DNA of 64,000 nucleotides from Synechocystis sp. LKSZ1 (GTDB lineage: Bacteria; Cyanobacteriota; Cyanobacteriia; Cyanobacteriales; Microcystaceae), in contig NZ_AP031572.1 of assembly GCF_040436315.1 (NCBI RefSeq), forward strand, positions 2,418,001-2,482,000. The letters are read 5' to 3'. The position numbers were made by a program, and so were the translations under genes. Positions 46,844-56,607 of this stretch are shown here, in pieces (within the stretch, counting starts at the first letter, position 1; the number at the start of each line of letters is the position of its first letter). The notes beneath the pieces are model-generated. The model had not been told where the DNA came from and ran no database searches. It saw only the letters and a list, made by a program, of their open reading frames with translations.

Positions 46844-48145
46844 CTAAACCAAAACCTGTTGCCATTCCAGGCGCTCTAGGGTGCGAGACCGTTCCAGGGC
46901 CCGCTCGAAGCTATCGAGTTTGGGGTCAATCACCAGGGGTTCACCGATGTAGCCTTGCACCGCTTCTTGGGTTTTCAGACCATTGCCGGTGATGTAGGCC
47001 ACGGTGGTTTCTTCCGGGTCAATTTTACCGGCTTCCACCAGCTTTTTGAGTACTGCGATGGTGGTACCGCCAGCGGTTTCGGTGAAGATGCCTTCCGTTT
47101 CCGCCAACAGTTTGATGCCTTCCACAATTTCAGCATCGGTAACACTTTCGATATAACCATTGGTTTTACGGGCCAGCTCTAGAGCATAGACCCCATCCGC
47201 CGGATTACCGATAGCAATAGATTTAGCAATGGTGTTGGGTTTGACAGGGGAAATGAAGTCCCGACCTTCCTTAAAGGCGGTGGCGATGGGGGAACACCCT
47301 TCGGCCTGGGCACCGCTGAACCGCACGGCTTTGTCTTCCACTAGGCCCACTTTGATAAATTCTTGGAAGCCTTTGTGGATTTTGGTGTAGAGAGAACCGG
47401 AGGCCAAGGGGGCTACCACATGATCAGGGAGTTTCCAGCCCAATTGCTCGGCAACTTCAAAGCCCAGGGTTTTGGAGCCTTCGGAGTAGTAGGGCCGCAG
47501 GTTAATGTTGACAAAGCCCCAGCCATAGGTGTTACCAACTTCACAACAGAGGCGGTTGACTTGGTCGTAGTTGCCTTTGACGGCCATCACCGTCGGGTTG
47601 TAGATAAGGGTTCCCAGGATTTTACCGGCTTCGAGATCCGCTGGAATGAAGACACAGCAATCAAGACCGGCATGGGCTGCAATGGCCGCCGTCGAGTTGG
47701 CCAAGTTCCCCGTACTCGCACAGGAAACGGTGGTGAAACCCAATTCCCGCGCCCGCGTTAAGGCAACGGAAACTACCCGGTCTTTAAAGCTCAGGGTGGG
47801 CATATTGACCGCATCGTTTTTGATGTAGAGATTTTTCAGGCCCAGACGGCGGGCTAAACGATGGGATTTGACCAAGGGGGTCATGCCGGTACCCACATCG
47901 ATCAGGTCATTGCCTTCGACGGGCAAAAAGGCCCGGTAGCGCCAGATGGAGTTGGGGCCGGCTTGGATGGTTTCACGGGTAACGTGGCGACGAATCAGGT
48001 CGTAGTCGTAGGCTACTTCCAGGGGCGCAAAGGTTTCTTCACAGATGTGAATGGCCTTGAGGGGATATTCGGTGCCGCCTTCCTTGGAAACCAGTTTGGT
48101 GCAGGCAGAGGTAAAAGTTGGGGTTGTTTGTGTTGCTACGGTCAT
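46844..48145 (-). CDS. thrC: threonine synthase
   Basis: The 433-residue PLP enzyme has NMPTLSFKDRVVSVALTRAR, with the PLP lysine in SFKDR, then SCASTGNLANSTAAIAAHAG, VMAVKGNYDQVNRLCCEVGN, GFVNINLRPYYSEGSKTLGF and EGIFTETAGGTTIAVLKKLV. It converts O-phosphohomoserine to threonine. An N-terminal zone with CEETFAPLEVAYDY matches the plant/cyanobacterial type. I start at ATG 48145 (MTVATQTTP), with an AGGA 12 bases before it; an ATG eight codons upstream is possible. Confidence 0.93.
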   Translation of the reverse strand: MTVATQTTPTFTSACTKLVSKEGGTEYPLKAIHICEETFAPLEVAYDYDLIRRHVTRETIQAGPNSIWRYRAFLPVEGNDLIDVGTGMTPLVKSHRLARRLGLKNLYIKNDAVNMPTLSFKDRVVSVALTRARELGFTTVSCASTGNLANSTAAIAAHAGLDCCVFIPADLEAGKILGTLIYNPTVMAVKGNYDQVNRLCCEVGNTYGWGFVNINLRPYYSEGSKTLGFEVAEQLGWKLPDHVVAPLASGSLYTKIHKGFQEFIKVGLVEDKAVRFSGAQAEGCSPIATAFKEGRDFISPVKPNTIAKSIAIGNPADGVYALELARKTNGYIESVTDAEIVEGIKLLAETEGIFTETAGGTTIAVLKKLVEAGKIDPEETTVAYITGNGLKTQEAVQGYIGEPLVIDPKLDSFERALERSRTLERLEWQQVLV

Positions 48146-48320
48146 GACAAGAAAAATCCTTTTCTCCATGGGTCTTGCAGAATCCTAACACGGGGCAAAA
48201 GGGTCGTCAAATATACCCGACAAAAATAGTCGGGATTAATCTTTTTGCACTTGTTAACCGGACAACCGGGGCGCTTGCCGATACAATGGCCGGCAATCCC
48301 TTGCTTAATCAACCGCCGCC

Positions 48321-49193
48321 GTGACGACGTTTCGCTTACCACTGATCTCCGCCCTCCGTCCCAGTTTGTCCCAGCGCCTGATGCTGACCGGGCTGATCCT
48401 GACGGGGGGATTTGTGCTGATGGCGGTTCTGGCCCCCCTTTTCCAGGCCCTGCACCTGATTGCCGACCCCCAAGATATTCTGAGTAGTCTGCCCCTAGAG
48501 GCTCCAAGTCCTAGCCATTGGTTTGGCACTAATGTGCGCGGCTATGATGTCTTTTCTCGTACGTTGTTTGGAACGCAGGCGGCCCTGCAAGTGGTGATTT
48601 TGGCCACAACCCTATCCCTGGTGATCGGCGTTCCCTTGGGGATGATCAGCGGTTACCTAGGCGGAAAGGTTGATAAGTGCTTACTGTTTTTGATGGACAC
48701 GCTGTATACTCTGCCCGGTTTACTGTTGTCCATTACCCTGGCCTTCATCCTGGGCCGGGGCCTGCTCAATGTGGCGGTAGCCGTGAGTATTACCTACATT
48801 CCCCAGTACTATCGCCTGGTGCGCAACCACACGACCAGTGTTAAAACCGAATTGTTTATCGAAGCCGCTAGGGCCATGGGGGCCAGTCCCCGCCGTGTTT
48901 TATCTCGCTATCTCTTCGGTAACGTCATCCAGAGTGTCCCCGTGCTATTTACCCTCAATGCCGCTGATGCCATTTTGATCCTAGGAGGCCTGGGTTTCCT
49001 GGGTTTGGGGCTACCAGAGGAACTACCGGAATGGGGCCATGATCTGAAAGAGGCCCTACCGGATCTGTCCACAGGCATTTGGTGGACAACCCTATTTCCA
49101 GGCCTGTTTCTAACTACTCTAGTCGTGGGCATTTCTTTCATTGGCGAAGGGGTGAGTGAACTCCTCAATCCCCGCCTCCGCCAACAACGCTAA
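48321..49193 (+). CDS. peptide-type ABC transporter permease, DppC/OppC family
   Basis: The 290-residue permease has six helices and family features: an N-terminal helix, SHWFGTNVRGYDVFSRTLFG, GVPLGMISGYLGGKVDKCLL, the EAA loop EAARAMGASPRRVLSRYLFG, and GFLGLGLPEELPEWGHDLKE then GIWWTTLFPG. It would pair with a DppB-type subunit, probably that at 19049-20074. The start codon is GTG. It is divergent from thrC and convergent with dapF, 22 bp apart. Confidence 0.92.
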   Translation: MTTFRLPLISALRPSLSQRLMLTGLILTGGFVLMAVLAPLFQALHLIADPQDILSSLPLEAPSPSHWFGTNVRGYDVFSRTLFGTQAALQVVILATTLSLVIGVPLGMISGYLGGKVDKCLLFLMDTLYTLPGLLLSITLAFILGRGLLNVAVAVSITYIPQYYRLVRNHTTSVKTELFIEAARAMGASPRRVLSRYLFGNVIQSVPVLFTLNAADAILILGGLGFLGLGLPEELPEWGHDLKEALPDLSTGIWWTTLFPGLFLTTLVVGISFIGEGVSELLNPRLRQQR

Positions 49194-49215
49194 GACGAGA
49201 TTTTTGCCTTAGAGT

Positions 49216-50076
49216 CTAAACAGTAGTTGAGCCTACTTCGATGAGACCCTGGAAAACAGGCTGAGCTGGCCCTGTCATATATACCCGGCCATCCGCCATC
49301 GACCATTCAATGTCCAGGCAACCACCGGGTAACTCCACCGTACAGCGCCGTTCACTCCGCCCCGTCAGCACCGCTGCCACCACGGAGGCACAGGCCCCCG
49401 TCCCACAGGCCAGGGTAATGCCGGCCCCCCGTTCCCAGACCCGCATTTTGAGGTAGTCCGGGGCCAGCACTTGAATAAATTCCGTATTGGTTCGTTGAGG
49501 AAAGACCGGATGATGCTCAAACAAAGGGCCAATCTGGGCGAGGGGAATAGCAGCCGTATCTGGAACAAAGGTAATACAGTGGGGGTTGCCCATGCTGACA
49601 CAGGTGACGGGCCAGGCTTGTTCCGCAACCGTGAGGGGAGACTCAATGACTTTTTCCCCCGGCTGGCCTAGGGTCGTCGGAATTTGCTGGGCCAGGAGTT
49701 GCGGTTCCCCCATATCGACTCTGACCTGGCCCTCGGGGGTTAATTGAGGCGAAATCACCCCAGCCAAGGTGTGGATGCGATAGGTTTTGCCGGGGGTTAC
49801 CTGGCCCTCTAGCTCGGCCAAAAAATGGGCCAAACAACGAATGCCGTTGCCGCACATTTCCGGTTCGGAACCATCTGAGTTAAAGATCCGCATGGTGTAG
49901 TCCGTATCCCCTTGGCCCGGCAGGGCGAAAATCACCCCATCGGCCCCAATGCCAAAATGCCGGTCGCACCATTGCACCGCCGTTGCCGGGGAGATGATCG
50001 GTTCGTCGTGATGGCGATTGTCGATCAAGATAAAGTCATTGCCGAGGCCTTGGTATTTGGTGAAGGGTTGTGCCAT
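49216..50076 (-). CDS. dapF: diaminopimelate epimerase
   Basis: The 286-residue protein shows the two catalytic cysteines in [13 protein letters not shown] and [11 protein letters not shown], plus [43 protein letters not shown] and [14 protein letters not shown]. It converts LL- to meso-diaminopimelate for lysine and peptidoglycan. The frame extends 33 codons further upstream, but that extension is unconserved, so I start at 50076. Confidence 0.97.
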   Translation of the reverse strand: MAQPFTKYQGLGNDFILIDNRHHDEPIISPATAVQWCDRHFGIGADGVIFALPGQGDTDYTMRIFNSDGSEPEMCGNGIRCLAHFLAELEGQVTPGKTYRIHTLAGVISPQLTPEGQVRVDMGEPQLLAQQIPTTLGQPGEKVIESPLTVAEQAWPVTCVSMGNPHCITFVPDTAAIPLAQIGPLFEHHPVFPQRTNTEFIQVLAPDYLKMRVWERGAGITLACGTGACASVVAAVLTGRSERRCTVELPGGCLDIEWSMADGRVYMTGPAQPVFQGLIEVGSTTV

Positions 50077-50266
50077 GAGCGTTATTCCAGCTGGGTGATA
50101 GAAAATGTGGGTCTCGACTCCCCCGGATATCTGGCTGGAGTCCCCTTCTTGTGTTGTATCACGGGCCGTCCCCAAGACAGCAGGGCCATGCTATGTTAAG
50201 TTCTGTTACGTTTCCCGCCCAAGGGATTCACGCCGTTGCTGTCCGACCATTGGGGAAATCTAGAAG

Positions 50267-51067
50267 ATGTTAGAGCTTTATCAATTTGAACTATCCCAGT
50301 ACTCTGAAAAAATTCGTCTGATCCTCGACTACAAAGGCCTGGACTATCGCAAAATTGAAGTCGTACCAGGGGTTGGCCAGTTTGAACTGTTTCGCCTATC
50401 GGGCCAGGCCAAGGTTCCCGTGCTCAAGGATGGCGACACGATTATCGCCGACTCTACGGAAATTGCCCTCTACCTCGACCGCAAGTTTCCCGAAAAACCG
50501 TTAATTCCCACGGATCCGGTACTGCGGGGCCGCTGTTTATTGATGGAAGAATGGGCCGATGAATCCATTGGTTTAAAAGGACGGACTGCCTTTATTGGGG
50601 CCTTGAACCAGAATCCCCAGTTTCGGACGTCCCTTTTACCCAAGGAAACACCCGGATTGCTTAAGAATTTAGTCAGCGCTGTGCCTGGGGATATGCTCGA
50701 CTTGTTGGGAACCGGCATTGGTTTTGGGGGAGAAGCCGTCAAGGAGGCCCTGCGGGGATTACATCAGGATCTAGAGGCCCTGACCCTAATTTTGCAGCAT
50801 CAACCCTATTTGGTCACCGACCATCCCACCTTGGCGGACTTGGCTGTAGCTGGACTGAGCATGATCCTCAAATTTCCGGGAGATGGTTACCTGAAAATTC
50901 CCCAGGGCCTGAAGGGCAAAGGCATTCCTGGCCTGGGAGACAACAGTGCCTATGCCCCCTTCTTTGAATGGCGTGACCGACTGTATCAGCAGTACCGCAA
51001 ATCGGGGGGAGATTTTTCGACGCCGGCCCAGGGAAGTAGTAATCCCACTACCATCACCATTGAATAG
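50267..51067 (+). CDS. glutathione S-transferase family protein
   Basis: The 266-residue protein has an N-terminal thioredoxin-like domain (LYQFELSQYSEKIRLILDYK, GQAKVPVLKDGDTIIADSTE with the cis-Pro and Ser of the glutathione site). An all-helical C-terminal domain follows (about 90-250) containing HPTLADLAVAGLSMILKFP. The active-site region has Ser-Gln-Tyr rather than Cys. Exact substrate is unknown; detoxification is likely. It overlaps convergent menD by 14 bp. Confidence 0.9.
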   Translation: MLELYQFELSQYSEKIRLILDYKGLDYRKIEVVPGVGQFELFRLSGQAKVPVLKDGDTIIADSTEIALYLDRKFPEKPLIPTDPVLRGRCLLMEEWADESIGLKGRTAFIGALNQNPQFRTSLLPKETPGLLKNLVSAVPGDMLDLLGTGIGFGGEAVKEALRGLHQDLEALTLILQHQPYLVTDHPTLADLAVAGLSMILKFPGDGYLKIPQGLKGKGIPGLGDNSAYAPFFEWRDRLYQQYRKSGGDFSTPAQGSSNPTTITIE

Positions 51068-52790
51068 TCTCAAACTGGCCCATTAACTGCTGTAGCCATT
51101 GGGCCTCCTCTCGACGGTTGCTGGCAATTTCCCACACTCGGATGCCGGGGGGAAAGTCCAAAGCCAGGGCCTGCTCTAGGGCCGGGAGGCTAGCGATGAC
51201 GTGATGGGCCACGCCATAGGTGCGACAGAGTTGAGCAAAATCGATAACCTGGGGAGTGGCAAAGTAACGCTCAAAAACCTCGGAAAATTGAGTAATGGGC
51301 AACATTTCAAAGATGCCACCTCCCTGGTTATTCACCAAAATAATGGTTAAGCTCCCCTGGAAAAGGGGCCCTAGGAGAAAGCCATTGCTGTCGTGGAGCA
51401 GGGAAAGGTCGCCGGTGAGCAACACCGTCGGCCAGTCACGATGGGCCAGGCCCAGGGCCGTCGAAAGCGTGCCATCAATGCCATTAGCCCCGCGATTAAA
51501 GTAAATCTCATATTTTTGCTGAGTCCTCGGCCAAAAAAACTCCATGTACCGCACCGGCATACTGTTGGCAACCATCAGTACCGTTTCGGGTGGTAAACCC
51601 TGGGCTAAGTGGGGCATCAGGTTACTTTCCGCCAGGGTATCTCGATGCAGAAGGGCCTTGTGCAGAAGGGCTTGAGTCTGGTCTTCGTAGGCCTGCCACT
51701 GTTGGGGGTAGTTATCAGCCCGAACGTTAGAAAACTGGGGGCGTAGCGCGGCCACCAAGGCCGGTAGGGAGCAACGTAGGGAACGAACCGAGCCGTGGAG
51801 GGGGTCGAAATTTTCCCCCGTCGGGTCGAGGATGTAGCGCGGTACCGCGAGACTATTTAACCAGTTTCGTAGTTGTTTGCTGGTAGGAAGTTCGCCAATT
51901 TGTAGGACACAACTCGGTTGTAATGCTGCTTGGGCTGAGGGAGAGCGCAAAATAAAATCGTAGCCCGTCACTAAAGAATAATCTCCCCTAAATCGATGGC
52001 GGAGAGGCGAGAGGGCATCACTCAGGACGGGATAATTCAGGCCCTGGGCTAGATCAGCAATCAGGGTGGCATAGGTCTCTGGCTCTGGCCCTTGATACAG
52101 GCCGGCAACAATGAGGCCCCCTGCTGGCAAGGAGGGAAGCTCAATCAGGGAATCTGAGACAGACATCCCGGTTTTGGATGACAGATGGCGAAAAAAGTTG
52201 GCCTGGGGAAAAGCCGGCCCGAGGGACTGGATACTGGGGTCAGGAATCGGGGCCAAAGGTTCAGTGAAGGGGCAGTTAAGGTGAACAACGCCAGAGCGGG
52301 GATAGATAGTTCGTTCCCAGGCGTAGGCCAGGGTTTGGCGCAGGTATTGCAGGGCCATTAAATCCGCACTGGGCAGGGCGAGTTCCGTCTGCCACTGGGG
52401 ATAGGCACCGTACAGCTTAAATTGATCAATGGTCTGACCCGCATGGCAATGGCGCAGGTGGGGAGGGCGGTCAGCCGTTAACACCAAAAGGGGAACTTGA
52501 CTTTCCTTGGCCTCAATGATGGCAGGGAAAAAATTGGCCGCCGCAGTTCCCGATGTACAGACCAAGACCACTGGCCCGTGAAGGCGTTTGGCCCGACCCA
52601 AGGCAAAAAAGGCCGCCGACCGTTCATCAAGAATCGGAATCACCTCTAGCTGGGGATGACGGGCCAGGGCCACGGTGAGGGGCGTAGAGCGAGAACCCGG
52701 ACAGACGACCGCTAGCTTTAGGCCAAGACTAACCAGGGTTTCTACCAGGACAGAAGACCAAAGACTATTGACATTAGAAAAATCTAGCAT
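51054..52790 (-). CDS. menD: SEPHCHC synthase MenD
   Basis: The 578-residue thiamine diphosphate enzyme starts with VNSLWSSVLVETLVSLGLKL, then VVCPGSRSTPLTVALARHPQ, LVCTSGTAAANFFPAIIEAK and LTADRPPHLRHCHAGQTIDQ. The C-terminal ThDP site is LTGDLSLLHDSNGFLLGP with VNNQGGGIFEMLP. It makes SEPHCHC from isochorismate and 2-oxoglutarate, leading to phylloquinone of PSI. It lies 5 bp after the PP2C gene on the same strand, so cotranscription is likely. Confidence 0.96.
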   Translation of the reverse strand: MLDFSNVNSLWSSVLVETLVSLGLKLAVVCPGSRSTPLTVALARHPQLEVIPILDERSAAFFALGRAKRLHGPVVLVCTSGTAAANFFPAIIEAKESQVPLLVLTADRPPHLRHCHAGQTIDQFKLYGAYPQWQTELALPSADLMALQYLRQTLAYAWERTIYPRSGVVHLNCPFTEPLAPIPDPSIQSLGPAFPQANFFRHLSSKTGMSVSDSLIELPSLPAGGLIVAGLYQGPEPETYATLIADLAQGLNYPVLSDALSPLRHRFRGDYSLVTGYDFILRSPSAQAALQPSCVLQIGELPTSKQLRNWLNSLAVPRYILDPTGENFDPLHGSVRSLRCSLPALVAALRPQFSNVRADNYPQQWQAYEDQTQALLHKALLHRDTLAESNLMPHLAQGLPPETVLMVANSMPVRYMEFFWPRTQQKYEIYFNRGANGIDGTLSTALGLAHRDWPTVLLTGDLSLLHDSNGFLLGPLFQGSLTIILVNNQGGGIFEMLPITQFSEVFERYFATPQVIDFAQLCRTYGVAHHVIASLPALEQALALDFPPGIRVWEIASNRREEAQWLQQLMGQFETIQW

Positions 52791-52795
52791 TCCGT

Positions 52796-54664
52796 CTAGG
52801 GCGTAATCGGCAAGGTGGGAGCAGGGGAAGGAGAGTCCGTCGGCCGGGAGAATAAATCCGGAAAAGCCAAGACCACGAACCAGGACAGCAGTAGTAGACC
52901 GACCAAACCGGAAAGGCTTAAAGCCCAGACCGAGTTTTGCGGTGTAGAAGCGGGAACAGAGGGAGGGGTTAGGGTCAAGCTCGGAAGAGCCGGGAGAGGC
53001 TCTGGGGACTCTGCCACAACGACGGGAGGAAGGGTAGATTTATCCCCGACTTTGTTGACGCCTGGGTGAGGATAGGCCAGGGATTGGAAGGTTTCCGGTG
53101 CTTGAATTTGGCAGTGAACAAGGGCCACGGTGACATTGTCATGGCCGTTGACCTCGTTGGCCATTTGAATTAACGCATCTCCGGCAGTGAGCAAGTCCAT
53201 TTCCCCACTTAATACAGGGGCTAGTAAGCGAGGCCAGTACTGATCAACGCGATAAAAATCACACAGGCCATCGGAGCAAAGTAAAAAGAGAGAGTTTTCG
53301 GGAACTACCACTTGTTGAATGGAAGGATGGAGACGCTGAGAGCTGTCCAGGCCAATCACCTGGGTCAAGGCACCGGAACGGGGCAGTTTTAGTGCATCGC
53401 GGTAGAGCATATAGCCCAGACGCACTTCTCGACAGGCCAGATCATCATCCACCGTCGCCTGGAGACAGCTTTGGGGCGTAATCCAGTAACAGCGGGAATC
53501 CCCCACGTTAACGATGTAAAGATGGTGCTGTTGGGCCAGGCTCATTACCAGGGTCGTCCCCATCCGCTCCCGTTCCTGGCGATTTTCTTGATTATTCCGT
53601 TGGTTGAGTTGGTCGTTGACCTGATTGAGACAGGTCTCGATGAGCGGCGCTAGGCGACGATGGGGGGCCTTGCCGCCGAGTTCGGGTTGATTGGCAATAG
53701 CTAGGGGTAAATGTTCAACAACCCACTGGGATGCAATTTCGCCTCCTTCCTGGCCCCCAACGCCATCACAGACAATGGTCAAAGTTGTAAGGAGTTGTTG
53801 ACCTTGCTGGAGCACTTGAGTCGGCGGATAGCAGGCGTCCTCATTGTGGTCTCGGTTTGGCCCCCGGTCGGTTCGCGTACAAATTTGGTAATGGTGCTGG
53901 TACTGACTAGCCAACTGCTCAAGCCCTTGCCCAAGAATATCCAGGAGTTGCCCATCGTGGTGAATCTTGCCCTGCTCTAACTGTTGGTGGAGCGTCTGGC
54001 AAAAATCGGCAATGGCCGCGTGGGCCTGGAGCAGGAGTGGCCCCCAGACTGAGGCTAAATGCTTGGGCTCATAGAATTGGTGCTCATCTACCTGGAGTTC
54101 CCGGAGTTGCACCTGGGCCCCATTCACCTTTAAAAACTCTGGCTGGAGAAGACTCGACACCACCCCCTGGGCTTGGAAAGGATGCCAAAGCTGGGCCATT
54201 TGCCAGAGCCAAGTGAGTTGTTGGAGGGGCGAAGCAGTAATCCATTGACTAGTCAGGGCCGGCAAGAGTTCAGGGTAAAGCGGTTCTCCCTGTTCATTGA
54301 GGGGAATTGGGCCGTAGTCCAAAAACCAGAGACTGAGATCTAATTCTGCATCCGTACTAGGGAAAAAATCATAAACTTGAGGGACATGTAAACGATAGGG
54401 AAACAGCTTAAGGTAGGGCGTAATGTAGGCAGGAATTTCCTCCGGACCATCTATCAATAAAGCTGGTTGAGTATCAAGTAATATTCGCGGTTGGACTAGC
54501 TCGTAGCGTTCATCGATCATCTGGCCTAGCGGATAGGCTTTAATCCAGTCTCCCACGACCCAGAGGTAACGCTTGAGTAACAGCGTTTGACAGGTTTCGC
54601 AGTGCTGGTGACTCAGGGGATTAGGGGTTTGACAGCGCGGATTCGGACAGCAGATCGGGGCCAC
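52796..54664 (-). CDS. PP2C-type Ser/Thr protein phosphatase with zinc ribbon and C-terminal anchor
   Basis: The 622-residue protein has an N-terminal Cys-rich zinc ribbon (CCPNPRCQTPN and HCETCQ, residues 5-28). A region of about 220 residues resembling a degenerate kinase or adaptor domain follows. The PP2C domain occupies about 262-520: NRDHNEDACYP, TIVCDGVGGQEGGEIASQWV, ERMGTTLVMS, VNVGDSRCYW, LLCSDGLCDF and GHDNVTVALV. These include the metal-binding aspartates. A Pro/Ser-rich linker and one transmembrane helix (about 582-602) end the protein, leaving the catalytic domain in the cytoplasm if the tail is outside. Target proteins are unknown. It is upstream of menD. Confidence 0.9.
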   Translation of the reverse strand: MAPICCPNPRCQTPNPLSHQHCETCQTLLLKRYLWVVGDWIKAYPLGQMIDERYELVQPRILLDTQPALLIDGPEEIPAYITPYLKLFPYRLHVPQVYDFFPSTDAELDLSLWFLDYGPIPLNEQGEPLYPELLPALTSQWITASPLQQLTWLWQMAQLWHPFQAQGVVSSLLQPEFLKVNGAQVQLRELQVDEHQFYEPKHLASVWGPLLLQAHAAIADFCQTLHQQLEQGKIHHDGQLLDILGQGLEQLASQYQHHYQICTRTDRGPNRDHNEDACYPPTQVLQQGQQLLTTLTIVCDGVGGQEGGEIASQWVVEHLPLAIANQPELGGKAPHRRLAPLIETCLNQVNDQLNQRNNQENRQERERMGTTLVMSLAQQHHLYIVNVGDSRCYWITPQSCLQATVDDDLACREVRLGYMLYRDALKLPRSGALTQVIGLDSSQRLHPSIQQVVVPENSLFLLCSDGLCDFYRVDQYWPRLLAPVLSGEMDLLTAGDALIQMANEVNGHDNVTVALVHCQIQAPETFQSLAYPHPGVNKVGDKSTLPPVVVAESPEPLPALPSLTLTPPSVPASTPQNSVWALSLSGLVGLLLLSWFVVLAFPDLFSRPTDSPSPAPTLPITP

Positions 54665-54965
54665 GGGCAGTTTCGCAAAAGCAAGGTCAAGTTAATTTTA
54701 GAGAAAATTGCCCTTGGGGGCATAGATGGGGGCCAGAAAGCTTCCAGACCATTTGTGAAGTGATCTAACTCAGAGCCACCGATTTTGAATAACATTGATA
54801 GGATAAAAATAGAGCATCCGCCGATCTCTAGCCTAGACGGGTTGACGGGGCATCCCAGAAATTCCCATCATCTCTCCCCTTTTTTGAATACATTAACTAA
54901 TACACTATTTGGATGGATGACAATCCCCCGGCAAAGTCCTTTGATTCCCTTGGTATGAGACTCCT
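54665..54965. other. divergent intergenic region, PP2C gene / comFB
   Basis: These 301 bp hold no supported gene. AT-rich sequence around 54880-54915 (CTTTTTTGAATACATTAACT and TACACT) could contain the promoter of the ComFB gene, but I see no well-spaced -35/-10 pair. Confidence 0.35.
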
Positions 54966-55520
54966 ATGACAACCAACTCCCAAACGGCGAAGACCTACAT
55001 CAATGTGATGGAGGCTTTGGTACAACAAGAAATCGAGAAACAACTGAAGTTTTATCCCCAGAATCTAAGATCATACCTTAATACTGTTGAAGTAGCCACC
55101 TACGCCCTTAATCGCCTGCCGCCCCTCTATGCCTCCAGCACCACAGGACAACGGCAACAGGAATACCAAGGGGGTAAAAAATACAAAGAAGAAATTACCT
55201 CCGCCGTTCGTCGTGCCATTGCCGCCGTTGAGCGAGACCCGCTCCGGAGTTGCACCCCCATTGTTTCAGAAATGGAACTCCAGTATGAAGAAGCGGCTCA
55301 GGTTCTCCATGGCATTCAGGCCCTTTTGAGTGAACGGGGCCTGTTAGACTATCCCGGTCAGACCTTGAATTGGGAAAATTGCCTACGGGTTCTTAAAAAA
55401 GCCTTTGACCGAGCTACGGGTAAGGCAACAACGCCACCACCTTCTTTTACGCGTAACGTACCACCGCCACCACCAGCTCCCAATCCCCGTCGTACTAACT
55501 CGAATGCAACCCTGTGGTAG
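54966..55520 (+). CDS. ComFB-domain protein
   Basis: The 184-residue protein has a ComFB domain: TYINVMEALVQQEIEKQLKF, NTVEVATYALNRLPPLYASS and a following helical region with EEITSAVRRAIAAVERDP. The domain was named from a Bacillus competence gene; recent work describes ComFB proteins as cyclic di-nucleotide receptors. A C-terminal Pro/Arg/Asn tail (residues 158-184) looks disordered. It probably acts in second-messenger signalling, for example motility or competence, but this is inference. It overlaps the convergent Rieske oxygenase gene by 26 bp. Confidence 0.87.
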   Translation: MTTNSQTAKTYINVMEALVQQEIEKQLKFYPQNLRSYLNTVEVATYALNRLPPLYASSTTGQRQQEYQGGKKYKEEITSAVRRAIAAVERDPLRSCTPIVSEMELQYEEAAQVLHGIQALLSERGLLDYPGQTLNWENCLRVLKKAFDRATGKATTPPPSFTRNVPPPPPAPNPRRTNSNATLW

Positions 55521-56607
55521 CGCCTTGGGCCTGTTGACGGATTAGTTTTTGCACAGCGGCCAGGGCCGGGTTAACTTCGTAGCTCCGTTGCTCAGGATGA
55601 CGGAGATAGGCCTGTTGTTCTTGCTCGATCATCATCACGTCCTGCTCCACCAGGCCCTCTAGCAGTCTGCGGGCGGAACCGAAGAGCCGGTTTTTTAAAA
55701 ATTGCCGAAAGGCGACGGGCAGTTTATGGAGGTTAGGAAAGGCCTGGAGAGAGGTGAAATGAACCAAGTAGGCGCGGGTGTGGGTCTCACTGACGGGGCA
55801 AAAAAGACAGTAAATCTTGAAGTCTTCCCCCAGACTAGAGGCCCAGTGGGGGTAATGGTAGCTGACGGTTAAGGGCTCAGGATGGAGACGACGCAGGGCC
55901 GGAAAAAAGAGCTGGGAAATCGACCAGATTTTATCAATTCTGTAGTAGCTCTGGGCTTCGTAGTAGGCATGGACGCAGTCCGGAGTCGCTTCGATACGCT
56001 GGAGGGAGGCGGAGGCCCAGGCCTGGTAGTTATCGTGGAGATGGCCATGGTACATATCCATCAGATTTTCGATTAGGAAGGAAAAATGGCCCTGGCAGTC
56101 AATGGTGGTAAAACTAGCAATATAGTTCAAATGCTTCCATTCCGGTAGGCCCATGGGTTCAATAGCCTGCTGAGCAAGTTGCTCAGGATCACCGGGATAA
56201 AGCCAGATAAAGCCATCCAGTTCGCGGACGGGATAGGTTCGCAAACGACACTGGGGGCGTTTCTGTCGTTCTGTTAAATACGGAATTTCTACACAGTGGC
56301 CTGTACCATCAAACTGCCAGCCATGGTAAGCACATTCTAGATGATTCCCTACCACCTTGCCTTCACTCAATTTGACCTGCCGGTGGGGACAGCGGTCTTC
56401 GATGGCCTGAATTTGGCCCTGGGCATCCCGAAACAGTACAATTGGTTGGTGCCAGAGGGTGACACTGAGGGGCCGTTGGTGGACTTCGCCACTCTGGGCC
56501 ACAACGTACCAATGCTCGAGATGAATGGGGCAGACACGCAGGGGGATCTTGCTGGAACGAGTTGTCGAAACCACGGACATAGGCAGGGGGGGAACAGGAA
56601 ATGCCAT
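55495..56607 (-). CDS. Rieske non-haem iron oxygenase
   Basis: The 370-residue protein has a Rieske centre, EDRCPHRQVKLSEG then LECAYHGWQFDG (CxH and CxxH), at about residues 70-95. A mononuclear-iron site follows: IENLMDMYHGHLHDN near residue 185, with one Asp and two His. A helical C-terminal domain ends it. It belongs with the cyanobacterial and plastid group around pheophorbide a oxygenase and Tic55; the substrate cannot be stated. No C-terminal membrane helices or CxxC motif, typical of the plant enzymes, are seen. Starts at 56607 or 56580 are both possible. Confidence 0.88.
   Translation of the reverse strand: MAFPVPPLPMSVVSTTRSSKIPLRVCPIHLEHWYVVAQSGEVHQRPLSVTLWHQPIVLFRDAQGQIQAIEDRCPHRQVKLSEGKVVGNHLECAYHGWQFDGTGHCVEIPYLTERQKRPQCRLRTYPVRELDGFIWLYPGDPEQLAQQAIEPMGLPEWKHLNYIASFTTIDCQGHFSFLIENLMDMYHGHLHDNYQAWASASLQRIEATPDCVHAYYEAQSYYRIDKIWSISQLFFPALRRLHPEPLTVSYHYPHWASSLGEDFKIYCLFCPVSETHTRAYLVHFTSLQAFPNLHKLPVAFRQFLKNRLFGSARRLLEGLVEQDVMMIEQEQQAYLRHPEQRSYEVNPALAAVQKLIRQQAQGATTGLHSS

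Noticed and set aside
50077-50175. 33-codon N-terminal extension of DapF
   Set aside because: The extension is unconserved in character; the family N-terminus starts at the ATG at 50076.
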